A stretch of 64,000 bases of DNA from Hominimerdicola alba 8 (GCF_000178155.2 NZ_ADKM02000122.1:172921-236920); one strand, 5' to 3'; shown: positions 43,099 through 51,762, counted from the first letter of the stretch. Made by a program: numbers and translations. The notes: generated by a model not told the origin, from the letters alone.

Positions 43099-43195
43099 TC
43101 CAAACACAGTATTATTAACAACTAACTAAACAACCACATTCCCAAATCTCATAAAATAGAAATATTAACCCCTATCATTAAATAAAACCCTCTTT

Positions 43196-43223
43196 CACCC
43201 CCACCCAGGTGGGGGCTTTTTTT
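43196..43223 (+). terminator. Rho-independent terminator of the exported protein gene
   Basis: GC-rich stem CCCCCAC/GTGGGGG followed by CTTTTTTT, about 100 bases after the stop codon. Confidence 0.9.
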
Positions 43224-43262
43224 CTTGACTGCGACCGGGCGGGGTGAGAGAGATAAAAAGAC

Positions 43263-43306
43263 AGACGGCAGACATGAGTGGAGGCTCGTGGGAGCCGTCT
43301 TTTTTT
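43263..43306 (+). terminator. Second terminator-like hairpin
   Basis: Stem AGACGGC/GCCGTCT with a 24-base loop and TTTTTTT. It follows the first terminator by about 40 bases, with no recognised gene between; it may be a back-up terminator or the end of a small RNA. Confidence 0.55.
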
Positions 43307-43381
43307 GTTTGCAAATTCATGTGTCAAATAGCAATGGCAAATGATAGGTGACACACATCTCACAAAACAAATCCCCGACCC

Positions 43382-43410
43382 TTGCATTTATCTGCGCTTT
43401 ATGCTATAAT
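43382..43410 (+). promoter_or_regulatory. Promoter of the asparagine synthetase gene
   Basis: TTGCAT, 17 bp, TATAAT, only 34 bases before the start codon, which rules out a longer N-terminus upstream. Confidence 0.8.
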
Positions 43411-43443
43411 ATATAGTAATATATTTTAGTGAGGTGTACTTGA

Positions 43444-44976
43444 ATGACAGAGTTAAAAGAATACAGAGGTCATATCCGCAACTGGCGCGGGCTTTGTGAA
43501 GAGTTGGGCGTTGATGCGGGGCTGGCACGCGCTGAACGTGAACGTGCGATCATCGTCAAGGCATATGAAAAGTGGGGCAGGGAAGTCGCTGACCATCTTT
43601 ACGGCATGTTCGCTTTCGCGATAGAAACCGATGGTGAGATCTTCTGCGTGCGCGATCAGTTCGGCACAAAGCCTTTTTACTATTACGAAACGGCTGACGG
43701 CAAACTGCTGTACGGCACAACTATCCGCCGCATCATGGAGCAGGAGGGCTTCGTCAAAGAACTCAATGAGAAGATGCTCCAGATATACATGACACTGACT
43801 TACGTTGCGGGCGAAGATACTTTCTTTAAGGGTGTCAAAAAGCTGATGCCGGGTCATTATCTTGTCCACAAAAACGGCAAGACCGAGATCACCCGCTACT
43901 GGCACCCCGAATTTCATGCAGATGAAAGCAAGTCACTTGAAGAATGGGCTGACGAGATACACACTACCATTCAGAATATAATGCCCGAAGTTAAGGAGGA
44001 CGGCGAAACTGCTGAAAGTTTCCTGTCAGGCGGTGTTGACTCTTCTTATGTGCTGGCGATGTCCGACGCGCAGGTGACAGATTCCTGTGGTTATGATGAC
44101 GAGCGTTTTGACGAATCGGGTCTTGCAAAGCAGACTGCTGATATCCTCGGCAGAAAGAATAACCGATGCAAGATAACTCCGGAACAGTATTTCGATATCG
44201 TGCCTTACGTTATGTATAATATGGAACAGCCTTTGGGTGATGCTTCAGCCATCGTGTTTGCGATAGCCTGCAAAGCCACCGCTGAGCATACCAAACTCTG
44301 CTATTCCGGCGAGGGTGCAGACGAATTTTTCGGCGGCTATAACATGTACAGAAATGCTGAACGCTACGGCGATAACCTCAAAACTTTCTATGTCGGCAAT
44401 ACCAATATTATGAAAGAGGACGAGAAACAGCGTATTTTAAAGCACTATGACCCGAATTATCTGCCAATCGATCTGGTAAAGTACATTTATGATGAAACCG
44501 AAGGTCTTGACCCGCTGACTAAAATGTCAGATGTTGATATTCAGATATGGCTTGAGGGCGACATTTATCTGAACGTTGATAAGATGAGCGAGGCTGCGGG
44601 TCTGGAGATAAGAATGCCCCTGACCGACCGCCGCGTGTTTGATATAGCTTCCCGCCTGCCATCACGCTTCAAGGTGAACGCCGAGCAGAACAAAGTCGCT
44701 TTTCGTACTGCTGCTGCTAAAGTTCTGCCCGAAGAGATAGCATTCCGCAAGAAGCTGGGCTTCATAGTTCCTATCCGCATATGGCTGGCTGACGAACGCT
44801 ACAATGCTGATGTCCGCGCAAAGTTCAACAGCGATATGGCAGCAAAATTCTTTGACCTTGACGAGATCAATGCCATATTTGCAGATTATATCAGCGGAAA
44901 TTCCGATAACTGGCGCAAGATATGGACGATATACACCTTCCTTGTATGGTATGAAGAGTATTTCGTGAAGAGATAA
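43444..44976 (+). CDS. asnB: Asparagine synthetase-like protein lacking the N-terminal catalytic Cys
   Basis: 510 residues. The C-terminal synthetase domain is intact: SGGVDSSYVLA binds ATP, and EGADEFFGGYNMY and IRMPLTDRRVFD follow. The N-terminal glutaminase domain begins in the middle of the fold (YRGHIRNWRGLCEELG, then GMFAFAIETDGEIFCVRDQFGTKPFYY) and the Met-Cys-Gly start that holds the nucleophile is missing. The promoter and GAGGTG ribosome binding site lie right before this start, so the truncation is real. The enzyme may use ammonia instead of glutamine, or activate a substrate other than aspartate. Confidence 0.88.
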   Translation: MTELKEYRGHIRNWRGLCEELGVDAGLARAERERAIIVKAYEKWGREVADHLYGMFAFAIETDGEIFCVRDQFGTKPFYYYETADGKLLYGTTIRRIMEQEGFVKELNEKMLQIYMTLTYVAGEDTFFKGVKKLMPGHYLVHKNGKTEITRYWHPEFHADESKSLEEWADEIHTTIQNIMPEVKEDGETAESFLSGGVDSSYVLAMSDAQVTDSCGYDDERFDESGLAKQTADILGRKNNRCKITPEQYFDIVPYVMYNMEQPLGDASAIVFAIACKATAEHTKLCYSGEGADEFFGGYNMYRNAERYGDNLKTFYVGNTNIMKEDEKQRILKHYDPNYLPIDLVKYIYDETEGLDPLTKMSDVDIQIWLEGDIYLNVDKMSEAAGLEIRMPLTDRRVFDIASRLPSRFKVNAEQNKVAFRTAAAKVLPEEIAFRKKLGFIVPIRIWLADERYNADVRAKFNSDMAAKFFDLDEINAIFADYISGNSDNWRKIWTIYTFLVWYEEYFVKR

Positions 44977-45010
44977 CAAGGTTACTTTGTATTTGATTTT
45001 AAAACAATTT

Positions 45011-45042
45011 GCGAACGTTTTGTTAAGATGCAGAACGTTCGC
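45011..45042 (+). other. Inverted repeat upstream of the tRNA promoter
   Basis: Perfect 9-bp arms GCGAACGTT/AACGTTCGC, followed by two more small palindromes (GGGC-TTTT-GCCC and GAAATCA-CT-TGATTTC). No T run follows directly. It may end the asparagine synthetase transcript or mark a processing site. Confidence 0.4.
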
Positions 45043-45109
45043 GGGCTTTTGCCCGAAATCACTTGATTTCAGAGCTAAAAAAATTTTTTGAGAAATTTCA
45101 AAAAAACTC

Positions 45110-45138
45110 TTGACAAATCAGTACCCTTATGCTATAAT
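45110..45138 (+). promoter_or_regulatory. Strong promoter of the tRNA-Pro pair
   Basis: TTGACA, 17 bp, TATAAT, a perfect consensus 13 bases before the first tRNA. Confidence 0.9.
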
Positions 45139-45150
45139 AGATACTGTCAT

Positions 45151-45223
45151 CGGGGTGTGGCGCAGGTGGTAGCGCGCTACCTTGGGGTGGTAGAGGCCGT
45201 GGGTTCAAGTCCCGTCACTCCGA
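45151..45223 (+). tRNA. tRNA-Pro (anticodon GGG)
   Basis: Acceptor CGGGGTG/CACTCCG with discriminator A, anticodon stem CTACC/GGTAG enclosing loop TTGGGGT, and a T arm with GGTTCAAGTC. The CCA end is not encoded. 73 bases. Confidence 0.93.
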
Positions 45224-45235
45224 CTAGACAAAGAG

Positions 45236-45265
45236 GAAAACCGTCCGATCTACGGGCGGTTTTCT
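45236..45265 (+). terminator. Terminator-like hairpin between the tRNAs
   Basis: Stem AAAACCGTCC/GGGCGGTTTT (one wobble pair) with a short T run. It may stop part of the transcription or serve as a processing site. Confidence 0.6.
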
Positions 45266-45271
45266 ATTATC

Positions 45272-45345
<74 letters not shown>

Positions 45346-45355
45346 CTATCATTAT

Positions 45356-45381
45356 CAGCAGTCCTACGGGGCTGCTTTTTT
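45356..45381 (+). terminator. Terminator after the tRNA pair
   Basis: Stem AGCAGTCC/GGGGCTGCT with a tight loop and TTTTTT. Confidence 0.8.
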
Positions 45382-45401
45382 ATTGATCGTGAGGTACACC
45401 T

Positions 45402-45653
45402 ATGAAGATAGTATGCAAAAGATGTCTGTTGGCAGAGATCGACCGCGATGCCTATACCGAAAAGCTGATGGAGTACATTGCTGCTGTACCGGAAGACAAG
45501 CGCGTTGACGAAGACGAGTATCAGCGCAGGCTTGAACTCTGCCGCAGCTGCGAACAGCTTGCGAACGGCATGTGCGCTGTCTGCGGGTGTTATGTGGAAC
45601 TCAGAGCGCTAAAACCCAACTCTCACTGTCCGGGCTCAGGGAAATTTTGGTGA
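45402..45653 (+). CDS. DUF6171 family Cys-rich small protein
   Basis: 83 residues. Cys pairs in CKRCLLAEIDRD, LCRSCEQLANGMCAVCGCYVELR and the C-terminal SHCPGSGKFW suggest a zinc site or iron-sulfur cluster. It looks like DUF6171, a small protein common in Clostridia, sometimes near phage or surface genes, with no known function. GAGGT precedes the ATG. It stands between the tRNAs and bioY. Confidence 0.78.
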   Translation: MKIVCKRCLLAEIDRDAYTEKLMEYIAAVPEDKRVDEDEYQRRLELCRSCEQLANGMCAVCGCYVELRALKPNSHCPGSGKFW

Positions 45654-45680
45654 ACGATAGTATACAATTAAAACTAATGG

Positions 45681-45709
45681 TTGACAATTCTGTAAAAATG
45701 TGCTATAAT
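45681..45709 (+). promoter_or_regulatory. Promoter of bioY
   Basis: TTGACA, 17 bp, TATAAT, about 32 bases before the bioY ATG. Confidence 0.85.
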
Positions 45710-45740
45710 GTATACCATTGATAGAAATGAGGTAAACAAT

Positions 45741-46301
45741 ATGAGCGATAATAAAAGTACAGAAGCATTCCTGTCAACCAAAGATCTTGCGCTGACAGGA
45801 ATGTTCGCGGTGGTGATAGCAGTCTGCTCTTGGATATCTATCCCGACTGCTGTGCCTTTTACTTTACAGACATTTGCGGTTTTCAGCGCGTTGGGTCTGC
45901 TGGGCGGAAAACGCGGCTTTTTTGCGGCGTTGGTTTATATGCTTCTCGGCGCGGTAGGTCTGCCTGTATTTGCAGGTTTTAAGAGCGGCGTTGCCGTACT
46001 TGTGGGTTCAACAGGCGGATATATCGTTGGATTTCTTATAATTGCAGGCGTTTACTGGGTCGCTGAGGTATTCATTGGCAAACAAATTATTGTCAGAATA
46101 ATTTCGATGGTGATCGGTCTGGTGCTCTGCTACCTGTTCGGTACAGTCTGGTTCGTTACAGTGTTCACCCGCACTAACGGCGATATCAGCCTTTTTAAAG
46201 CGTTGCAGATGTGTGTGATACCATTTGTTATTTGGGATCTGTTGAAAATGGCTTTAGCGCTTTCTGTCACTTCGGCGGTCGGAAAACGCATAAAGATATG
46301 A
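45741..46301 (+). CDS. bioY: Biotin transporter BioY (ECF S-component)
   Basis: 186 residues and about six hydrophobic helices. VPFTLQTFAVFSALGLLGGKRG is the BioY signature at the substrate site, followed by MLLGAVGLPVFAGFKSG and STGGYIVGFLI. It brings in biotin, using a shared energising module (EcfA1/A2/T) not in this window. The start at MSDNKS is set by GAGGT; an earlier in-frame ATG lies on the -10 box and is excluded. It is monocistronic, with a terminator behind it. Confidence 0.93.
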   Translation: MSDNKSTEAFLSTKDLALTGMFAVVIAVCSWISIPTAVPFTLQTFAVFSALGLLGGKRGFFAALVYMLLGAVGLPVFAGFKSGVAVLVGSTGGYIVGFLIIAGVYWVAEVFIGKQIIVRIISMVIGLVLCYLFGTVWFVTVFTRTNGDISLFKALQMCVIPFVIWDLLKMALALSVTSAVGKRIKI

Positions 46302-46304
46302 TCT

Positions 46305-46331
46305 TAAGACCTGCGCTCGCAGGTCTTTTTT
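46305..46331 (+). terminator. Terminator of bioY
   Basis: Stem AAGACCTGCG/CGCAGGTCTT with a CT loop and a T run. Confidence 0.92.
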
Positions 46332-46332
46332 G

Positions 46333-46361
46333 TTGACATATCAGGCGATAGGTGGTATAAT
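46333..46361 (+). promoter_or_regulatory. Promoter of the intact GH3 gene
   Basis: TTGACA, 17 bp, TATAAT, directly after the bioY terminator. Confidence 0.85.
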
Positions 46362-46392
46362 ATCTGTTGAAATTAATATAAGGAGAATCATG

Positions 46393-47784
46393 ATGTCGAA
46401 GAAAAAGAAAGTCAAACACAGCAATATACCTCTTTTGCTGATACTTCTGCTTATAACAGGTGCTTGCAGTATAGCAGCTGTTTACCAATATCTGAAAAAC
46501 CGTCCTGCCGAAAATGTAACTGCCGCACCACAGAATGTAAGGCGTGAAAGCGAAAAAACATCTGTTTCAAACGGCAAGCAGGGAAGTCCTGATGAGAAGA
46601 ATGCCTCTTCCGAAAAGAACAATGGTGCAGAAACAACTCAGGTTGATCCAGAAGTAAAGCCCGCAGAAAACGCCGCACCATCAGATGAAATATCGGACAC
46701 AAAACAGGATAATTCCGAAACAGAGGAAGCATCTGTCAGCGCTGACCCGCAGATAAATGAACTTATGGCTAATATGACACTGCATGATAAGATCTGCCAG
46801 ATGTTCATTGTCACCCCCGAAAGTCTGACAGGCTACGACCTTGTGACACAGTCGGGTACAGCAACGCTGGACAGTCTGCAAAAATACCCTGTCGGCGGTC
46901 TTATATACTTTGCTCAGAATCTTGAAGACAAGGCGCAGACTAAGGAAATGATATCTGCCACCCAGTCGAGCAATTCTGTGGTTTCTGATATCCCTCTTTT
47001 CATATCGGTCGATGAAGAGGGCGGTATTGTAGCAAGGTGTGCCGAAAAACTGGGAACGACCGACTTCGACCCCATGTATACCTACCGCGCCGAAGGTGCT
47101 GAAAAAGCCTACAGCAACGCCTACACAATAGCACAGGATATAGCATCTCTCGGCTTCAATCTTGATTTTGCGCCTGTTGCGGATACGTGGTCGAACCCCG
47201 ACAATACTGTTATCGGCACACGCGCCTACAGCGATGATTTTTCCGAAACTGCTACTTTGGTAGCATCAGCAGTAAAGGGCTTCAACGATGGCGGAGTTGC
47301 CTGCACCATCAAACATTTTCCCGGTCACGGCGACACTGCTGAGGACTCTCACGTAGGCATGGCTTGTTCTTATAAAACGATAGCTGAACTTGAAAAGCAG
47401 GAGTATCTCGCCTTTGAGAGTGGTATCGCCGCAGGTGCGGATATGGTCATGGTGGGACATATCACAATGGTAAATGTTGACAATATCCCATCGTCACTGT
47501 CAAAGACTTTCATGACAGACGAACTTCGCGGCAAATTGGGCTTTAAGGGATTGATAATCACAGATGCACTTGGCATGGGCGCTTTGTCGAATTATTACAG
47601 CAGTGATGAGATAGCAGTAGAGGTCATCAAGGCGGGCGGAGATATCCTGCTTATGCCGGCAGACCTTTCACAGGCTGTCACAGGCGTGGAAAATGCCGTT
47701 ACAAACGGTGAGATAACCGAACAGCGCATCAATGAAAGCGTCATCAGGATACTCGAACTAAAAAAGAAGAGAGGTATCCTCTGA
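46393..47784 (+). CDS. GH3 family beta-N-acetylhexosaminidase (NagZ-like), membrane-anchored
   Basis: About 463 residues. A Lys-rich N-terminus and one hydrophobic helix (IPLLLILLLITGACSIAAVY) anchor it; the GAC could act as a lipobox but the hydrophobic stretch continues past it. A low-complexity Glu/Ala/Asn linker precedes the GH3 barrel. All NagZ motifs are present: VDEEGGIVARC, the KHFPGHGDTAEDSH loop with the acid/base His, and ITDALGMGAL with the nucleophile Asp. It should cleave N-acetylglucosamine units from muropeptides outside the cell. Two ATGs are adjacent; the second has better spacing from AAGGAG. Confidence 0.92.
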   Translation: MSKKKKVKHSNIPLLLILLLITGACSIAAVYQYLKNRPAENVTAAPQNVRRESEKTSVSNGKQGSPDEKNASSEKNNGAETTQVDPEVKPAENAAPSDEISDTKQDNSETEEASVSADPQINELMANMTLHDKICQMFIVTPESLTGYDLVTQSGTATLDSLQKYPVGGLIYFAQNLEDKAQTKEMISATQSSNSVVSDIPLFISVDEEGGIVARCAEKLGTTDFDPMYTYRAEGAEKAYSNAYTIAQDIASLGFNLDFAPVADTWSNPDNTVIGTRAYSDDFSETATLVASAVKGFNDGGVACTIKHFPGHGDTAEDSHVGMACSYKTIAELEKQEYLAFESGIAAGADMVMVGHITMVNVDNIPSSLSKTFMTDELRGKLGFKGLIITDALGMGALSNYYSSDEIAVEVIKAGGDILLMPADLSQAVTGVENAVTNGEITEQRINESVIRILELKKKRGIL

Positions 47785-47790
47785 CAGGGA

Positions 47791-47893
47791 TATAGCAATC
47801 CGCCCTAAAATTCAGACAAAATCCAGTCACAAAATCCATAGATCCGAGCTTTTGCGACTGGATTTTGTGAATTTAAATAGTTGGATTGCTATA
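47791..47893. mobile_element. MITE-like hairpin element (103 bp)
   Basis: Terminal inverted repeats TATAGCAATCC and GGATTGCTATA, plus inner arms ACAAAATCCAGTC (47816-47828) and GACTGGATTTTGT (47856-47868), all symmetric about 47842. The TA at each end could be the target duplication of an IS630/mariner-type element. No ORF inside. It could also end the GH3 transcript, but it lacks a T run. Confidence 0.6.
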
Positions 47894-47951
47894 GTATCAA
47901 AACGTCTGCGTTAGTGCGGCGCACATAAAGCAGTTTATGTGATTTGAAGAT

Positions 47952-47983
47952 AAGGTTGCGTAACATCGCAGTTACGCAGCCTT
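47952..47983. repeat. Inverted repeat at the end of the decayed recombinase
   Basis: Arms AAGGTTGCGTAAC and GTTACGCAGCCTT with a six-base spacer and one wobble pair, spanning the recombinase stop codon. It is terminator-like (T-rich beyond it on the + strand) or a remnant of an element end. Confidence 0.5.
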
Positions 47984-49252
47984 TTTCTTTTTGCCGTATT
48001 CTTTGCTGTCAGCAATAGCCGTAGCGACAGCAACATCAAAGCGGAAGAGTATCTCAATCTGCTGAGTACGATGACCATCGCTCTTATCCGGAGCGTGAAC
48101 GATGATCTTCTCGATAAGCTCATGCATGATCTCAGGCGTAAGCTCCGTGATATGCTCATACTTCTGCACAACCTTTATAAAGGAGTTCACATCGGCACAC
48201 TTCTGCTCTGCTGTTTCAATAAAAGCAGTAAGCTCTGATGCTTTCGCTTTCAATTTCTTCTGCTCGTCCTCGTAACCTGCGGACAGTACGGCAAAACGCT
48301 CGTCAGAGATCTTGCCTGAGATGTTGTCCTCATAGAGCCTTGCGAAAAGCCTGTCAAGTTCAGCAATACGTTTTTCAGCCTGATTGAGAGCTTTCTTTGC
48401 CTTAAATACATCAGAGGAATGCTTTGACGCAGAGTTGTCCATGGCTGTCTGCACAAACTCAGCTTCATTGTCTTTAACACTATCAAGGAGCTTGTTCAGA
48501 GCATTTAAAACCAACTCTTTCAGAACGACAGTCCTGATGTAATGGGCTGAACAGCTATCCTTATCAGCTGAATGCGTGGAGCATTTCAGATGCTCCTGAT
48601 CTTCACTAAGACTTCTTGAACGGCACAGGTATAGCTTTTTACCGCAGTCAGCACAGTAACAGATGCCCGAAAACGGATTTACAGTTTCCTGCTTCTGATT
48701 TCTTCGCTTATTCTTACGCATCTCCTGAACAAGATCAAACTCCTGCTGTGTGACGATAGGCTCATGGGTATTCTCAAAGATGAGCCAGTCCTCTTTCGGA
48801 TTTTCAATCTTACGCTTGTTCTTGTAGGACTTGCGGCGTGTACGAAAGTTCACCGTATGACCGATGTATTCGGGGTGCTCTAAAATGTCAATGACAGTTT
48901 CAGTACACCAGCGGTCAAGCCTTGAATTCTTGTTGGCTGGGTTTCTTCCCTGCGATATAGCGTAAGCCGTTGGATTGGGGATACCTTCCTCTGTCAGCTT
49001 ACGGGCAATCTGAGTCGGACCGTAGCCGCTGATGCAGAGCTTGTATATTTTGCGGACAACCGCTGCAGGCTCATCATTAATGATCCACTTGTGCTTATTT
49101 TCCTCAGATGCCTTGTACCCGTAAATAGGCAGAGAAAGCGGTTTGCCTGACTGACCCTTTGCCTTGAATACAGCACGAATCTTTTTCGACGTATCTCTGG
49201 CATACCAGTCATTAAAAATTGTCAGTGTCACAAATGGATACGCATCTATTCT
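47972..49252 (-). pseudogene. Large serine recombinase, N-terminal catalytic domain deleted
   Basis: About 420 residues of the C-terminal part of a large serine recombinase: IFNDWYARDTSKKIRAV begins where the resolvase domain should end, followed by the recombinase domain (PIYGYKASEENKHKW), the zinc ribbon (CYCADCGKKLYLCRSR) and a coiled coil. The catalytic Ser region, about 120 residues, is missing. The open frame runs back only to an in-frame stop near 49263, with a GTG at 49231 and no ribosome binding site. The preceding recombinase gene ends at 49276. This is a deletion remnant and should have no strand-cleavage activity. Confidence 0.85.
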
Positions 49253-49275
49253 TCAAACAAAATAACCAGTAAGTA

Positions 49276-50928
49276 TCAATCTTCTGATGCATCAACTCGC
49301 CCTATATGGGCATTTTTTCTGTCCTTTAGCGGTTTGTCGATCAGCTTGTAATAGACATGAATATCACGGACAGCCTTCTTGTCATTCGGGTTCTCATCAA
49401 TGGTGATGTACTCGATAAGTTCCAATGCCATCTGACGGGTGAGCTGTTCTGCTCCTGCATAGGATCTCAGACGGCGGATATATTCGTCCACATCTGCTTC
49501 GTCCTGCTGTTCGGTTTGAGTGCGCTGATGAAGTTCATCGTATTCCGCTGTCAGCGTATCTTTTTCTGCCTGATATTTTTCAAGGAGCGGGATACAAACC
49601 TTTTCGGGAACTCTGCCGAGCGCCCTGTCCTCATAAGCTGTTTCAATTAGCCTGTCAAGCTCACCTAAGCGTTTTGTTATATCTTGCAAGCGTTTCCTGT
49701 CAGCATTCTCTTGTAAATTGTTCAGTCCACGCTTTCTTGCAAGATACTTTTCTCGAGCCTTATCATCATTCATCACAAAGTCGATCTGACGCTGAATATC
49801 AGCAAGCACAACACTTTCAAGTGCTTTTAGAGTTATGAAGTGTGTGTTGCAATACTGCTTACCAAATCTGGCGTACAGACCGCAGGTGTAGTTTTGAGGT
49901 GTCTTGCCTGTCATGGAAGATGTAAATTTCATCTTCGTACCGCAAGTGCTGCAATAGCACATACCCGACAAAGGTTTGACCTCACCTGTTTTTGTGGACT
50001 TGCCTGTACTCACCGAATCCTCCAGCTCACGAACCTTATCCCATAACTCCTTAGAGATGATCGCTTCATGGTTGTTCTCATGAACGATCCAGTCGCTTTC
50101 ATCACGCTTGATGACCTTATGGTTCTTGTAGCTGACAGTAGTCATTTTCATTCGTGCGAGCGTACCGATATAGATCGGGTTGTGCAGGATACGTTTTACC
50201 GCCTGCGTACTCCACAGGTGATGAGAATACAACGGAGTTGCTTTGCCTGCTTTTGTGTAGTGATAATCGGCAGGTGAAAGAATACCATCATCATTCAAAG
50301 CCATAGCGATCTTGCGGAGATTTGCCCCCGAAGCCCTCATCTCAAAAATACGGCGTACTATCGGAGCGGTCTCAGGATCGATCACAGGCGTTCTGTTTTC
50401 ATCTTCGCCCTTATCATATCCGTATGCGGCGAAGGTTGTTTTGTACTTGCCTGCCTTAGCGTTAGTTTCTATGACAGCACGCAGTTTTTTCGACGTATTT
50501 GCTGCGTACCACTCATTAAAAACATTTACTATCGGAAGCATCTCCATACTTGCACTGTTATTGTTCGCCGTATCAATGTTATCCGTCAGAGCGATAAAAC
50601 GAATATTGTACATTGGAAAGATATAATCCACATACTGACCCACAGCGATATAGTTTCTTCCGAAACGGCTCATGTCCTTGCAGATGATAAGATTGATCTT
50701 TCCGTTTTTGGCATCTTCGAGCAAACGCTGTACACCTGGGCGTTCAAAACTTGTTCCCGAATAACCATCGTCAACATACTCGTCGTAAAGAGTCCAGCCC
50801 TGTTCATTGATATAATTGGTCAGGACTTTTCTCTGGTTTTCTATCGAAAGGGATTCACCCGAACGCTCATCGTCCTTTGATAAGCGAAGGTACATTCCCA
50901 CATTGTAATTGGTCTGCTTTGGTAACAT
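49276..50928 (-). CDS. Large serine recombinase (module A)
   Basis: 550 residues. The resolvase domain has nucleophile Ser17 in MYLRLSKDDERSGES and the active-site Arg in MSRFGRNYI; the YVDDGYSGTSFERPG segment is typical. Recombinase domain and zinc ribbon (CYCSTCGTKM...CGLYARFGKQYC) follow, then a coiled coil. Family members such as TndX/TnpX excise and integrate mobile elements at GA or similar dinucleotides. AAAGGAG precedes the ATG; its promoter carries an inverted repeat around the -10. It is clearly similar to the recombinase at 52174. Confidence 0.95.
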   Translation of the reverse strand: MLPKQTNYNVGMYLRLSKDDERSGESLSIENQRKVLTNYINEQGWTLYDEYVDDGYSGTSFERPGVQRLLEDAKNGKINLIICKDMSRFGRNYIAVGQYVDYIFPMYNIRFIALTDNIDTANNNSASMEMLPIVNVFNEWYAANTSKKLRAVIETNAKAGKYKTTFAAYGYDKGEDENRTPVIDPETAPIVRRIFEMRASGANLRKIAMALNDDGILSPADYHYTKAGKATPLYSHHLWSTQAVKRILHNPIYIGTLARMKMTTVSYKNHKVIKRDESDWIVHENNHEAIISKELWDKVRELEDSVSTGKSTKTGEVKPLSGMCYCSTCGTKMKFTSSMTGKTPQNYTCGLYARFGKQYCNTHFITLKALESVVLADIQRQIDFVMNDDKAREKYLARKRGLNNLQENADRKRLQDITKRLGELDRLIETAYEDRALGRVPEKVCIPLLEKYQAEKDTLTAEYDELHQRTQTEQQDEADVDEYIRRLRSYAGAEQLTRQMALELIEYITIDENPNDKKAVRDIHVYYKLIDKPLKDRKNAHIGRVDASED

Positions 50929-50959
50929 AACAACTCCTTTCTCCCAAAGCGACCTTTTA

Positions 50960-50999
50960 CCGCTAAGACTATTATAGCGCGCCTTAGCGGAAAAGGCAA
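50960..50999 (-). promoter_or_regulatory. Promoter and operator of recombinase A
   Basis: On the - strand TTGCCT, 17 bp, TATAAT; the six bases before the -10 are GCGCGC. Perfect arms CCGCTAAG (50960-50967) and CTTAGCGG (50983-50990) flank the -10 box, suggesting a repressor site. Confidence 0.75.
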
Positions 51000-51018
51000 T
51001 ATCTTTTGAGAAAAAGTT

Positions 51019-51219
51019 TTAAGCTGTTTTAGGGACGATACCGAGCATCTCGCTCATCGCCCTGTCCTCAGCGTAATGATACATTACGTCATTGATGTCC
51101 TTATCTCCGATGAAGTGGCTATGCACTCTGTAAGTGCGTCCGTCCACCACATATGTGTTGATCTGAACGGGGCAGTCCTTGTACTGCTCGTTCATCTCCT
51201 GCATTGTTCTGTTTTTCAT
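51019..51219 (-). CDS. TnpW-like small protein (module A)
   Basis: 66 residues. CPVQINTYVVDGRTYRVHSHF followed by IGDKDINDVMYHYAEDRAMSEML resembles the TnpW family of small transposon proteins. It lines up with the protein at 53889 (shared GDKD(I/L)N(D/E)V(M/L)YH core). Function is unknown; it may help the recombinase, whose gene lies about 90 bases downstream. A GGAG ribosome binding site precedes the ATG. Confidence 0.7.
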   Translation of the reverse strand: MKNRTMQEMNEQYKDCPVQINTYVVDGRTYRVHSHFIGDKDINDVMYHYAEDRAMSEMLGIVPKTA

Positions 51220-51235
51220 AGCTTGTTACTCCTTT

Positions 51236-51354
51236 AGCTTCTCTATCTCTATGCTTATAGAGCGAGGGGATCGCTTTCTCTATCTGCCCCTCTTTTGGTT
51301 TGTGTGTGATATAGCTGTGCGGAACGGCAAACGCCGTCCCGTTTACAGCTATCG
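51236..51354. repeat. Conserved structured intergenic repeat, copy A
   Basis: About 120 bases almost identical to 54139-54256. Holds hairpins AGCGA/TCGCT and the larger ATAGCTGT...ACAGCTAT stem with an inner ACGGC/GCCGT stem. It lies between the coiled-coil gene and the TnpW-like gene in both modules. Confidence 0.8.
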
Positions 51355-51395
51355 TAAGCGAGTTGCGTAGCAACTTGCGGTTGTCGGATATATAT

Positions 51396-51713
51396 TTAAT
51401 CCGAGTAAGGATCATTCTTCTCAAAGAACGAAGTCTGACCGAGCATTTCTTCCTCGTCAGCGTCATTATCATAGCTGTTATCCGACACAGGTTCATCATC
51501 AGCACCGGACATAGCCGCCTGCTCGTGTTCTCTTGCAATCATGTCAGCGAGAGCCTGCCCCTCACAGCTATACTGTCTGCACAGCGACTGATAGATCAGC
51601 AGAGCTTTCTGCTCACTCAGCTTTTCGCATTCTGCCGTATCGGTCTTGATGCGCTCTTTCAGCTTGCTGATCTTCTCATCGAGTTTTGTCAGCTTCTTAG
51701 CGATGTCAGCCAT
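51396..51713 (-). CDS. Coiled-coil protein, DUF4315-like (module A)
   Basis: About 105 residues. MADIAKKLTKLDEKISKLKERIK forms a coiled coil, followed by LLIYQSLCRQYSCEGQALADMI and an acidic tail ending FFEKNDPYSD. The protein at 54278 has the same layout (LYGKDGQELVDAV and a tail ending NNSYSE). Similar small proteins (DUF4315) occur in conjugative and mobilisable elements. The start is chosen at MADIAKK; a longer frame would include the promoter. Confidence 0.65.
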   Translation of the reverse strand: MADIAKKLTKLDEKISKLKERIKTDTAECEKLSEQKALLIYQSLCRQYSCEGQALADMIAREHEQAAMSGADDEPVSDNSYDNDADEEEMLGQTSFFEKNDPYSD

Positions 51714-51762
51714 ATCATCACCACCGTTCGTTTCAAATTTCGGGAGGATACCCGATGATAAT

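Larger units (their letters stand above)
43099..43443 (+). other. Intergenic region with two hairpins and the asparagine synthetase promoter
   Basis: 345 bases without a gene. It holds a GC-rich terminator, a second T-tailed hairpin (43263-43306) with no gene between them, and the promoter at 43382-43410. Confidence 0.7.

Noticed and set aside
47791..47893. Rho-independent terminator of the GH3 gene
   Set aside because: The hairpin is far too long and has no T run on either side; symmetry and TA ends favour a small mobile element.
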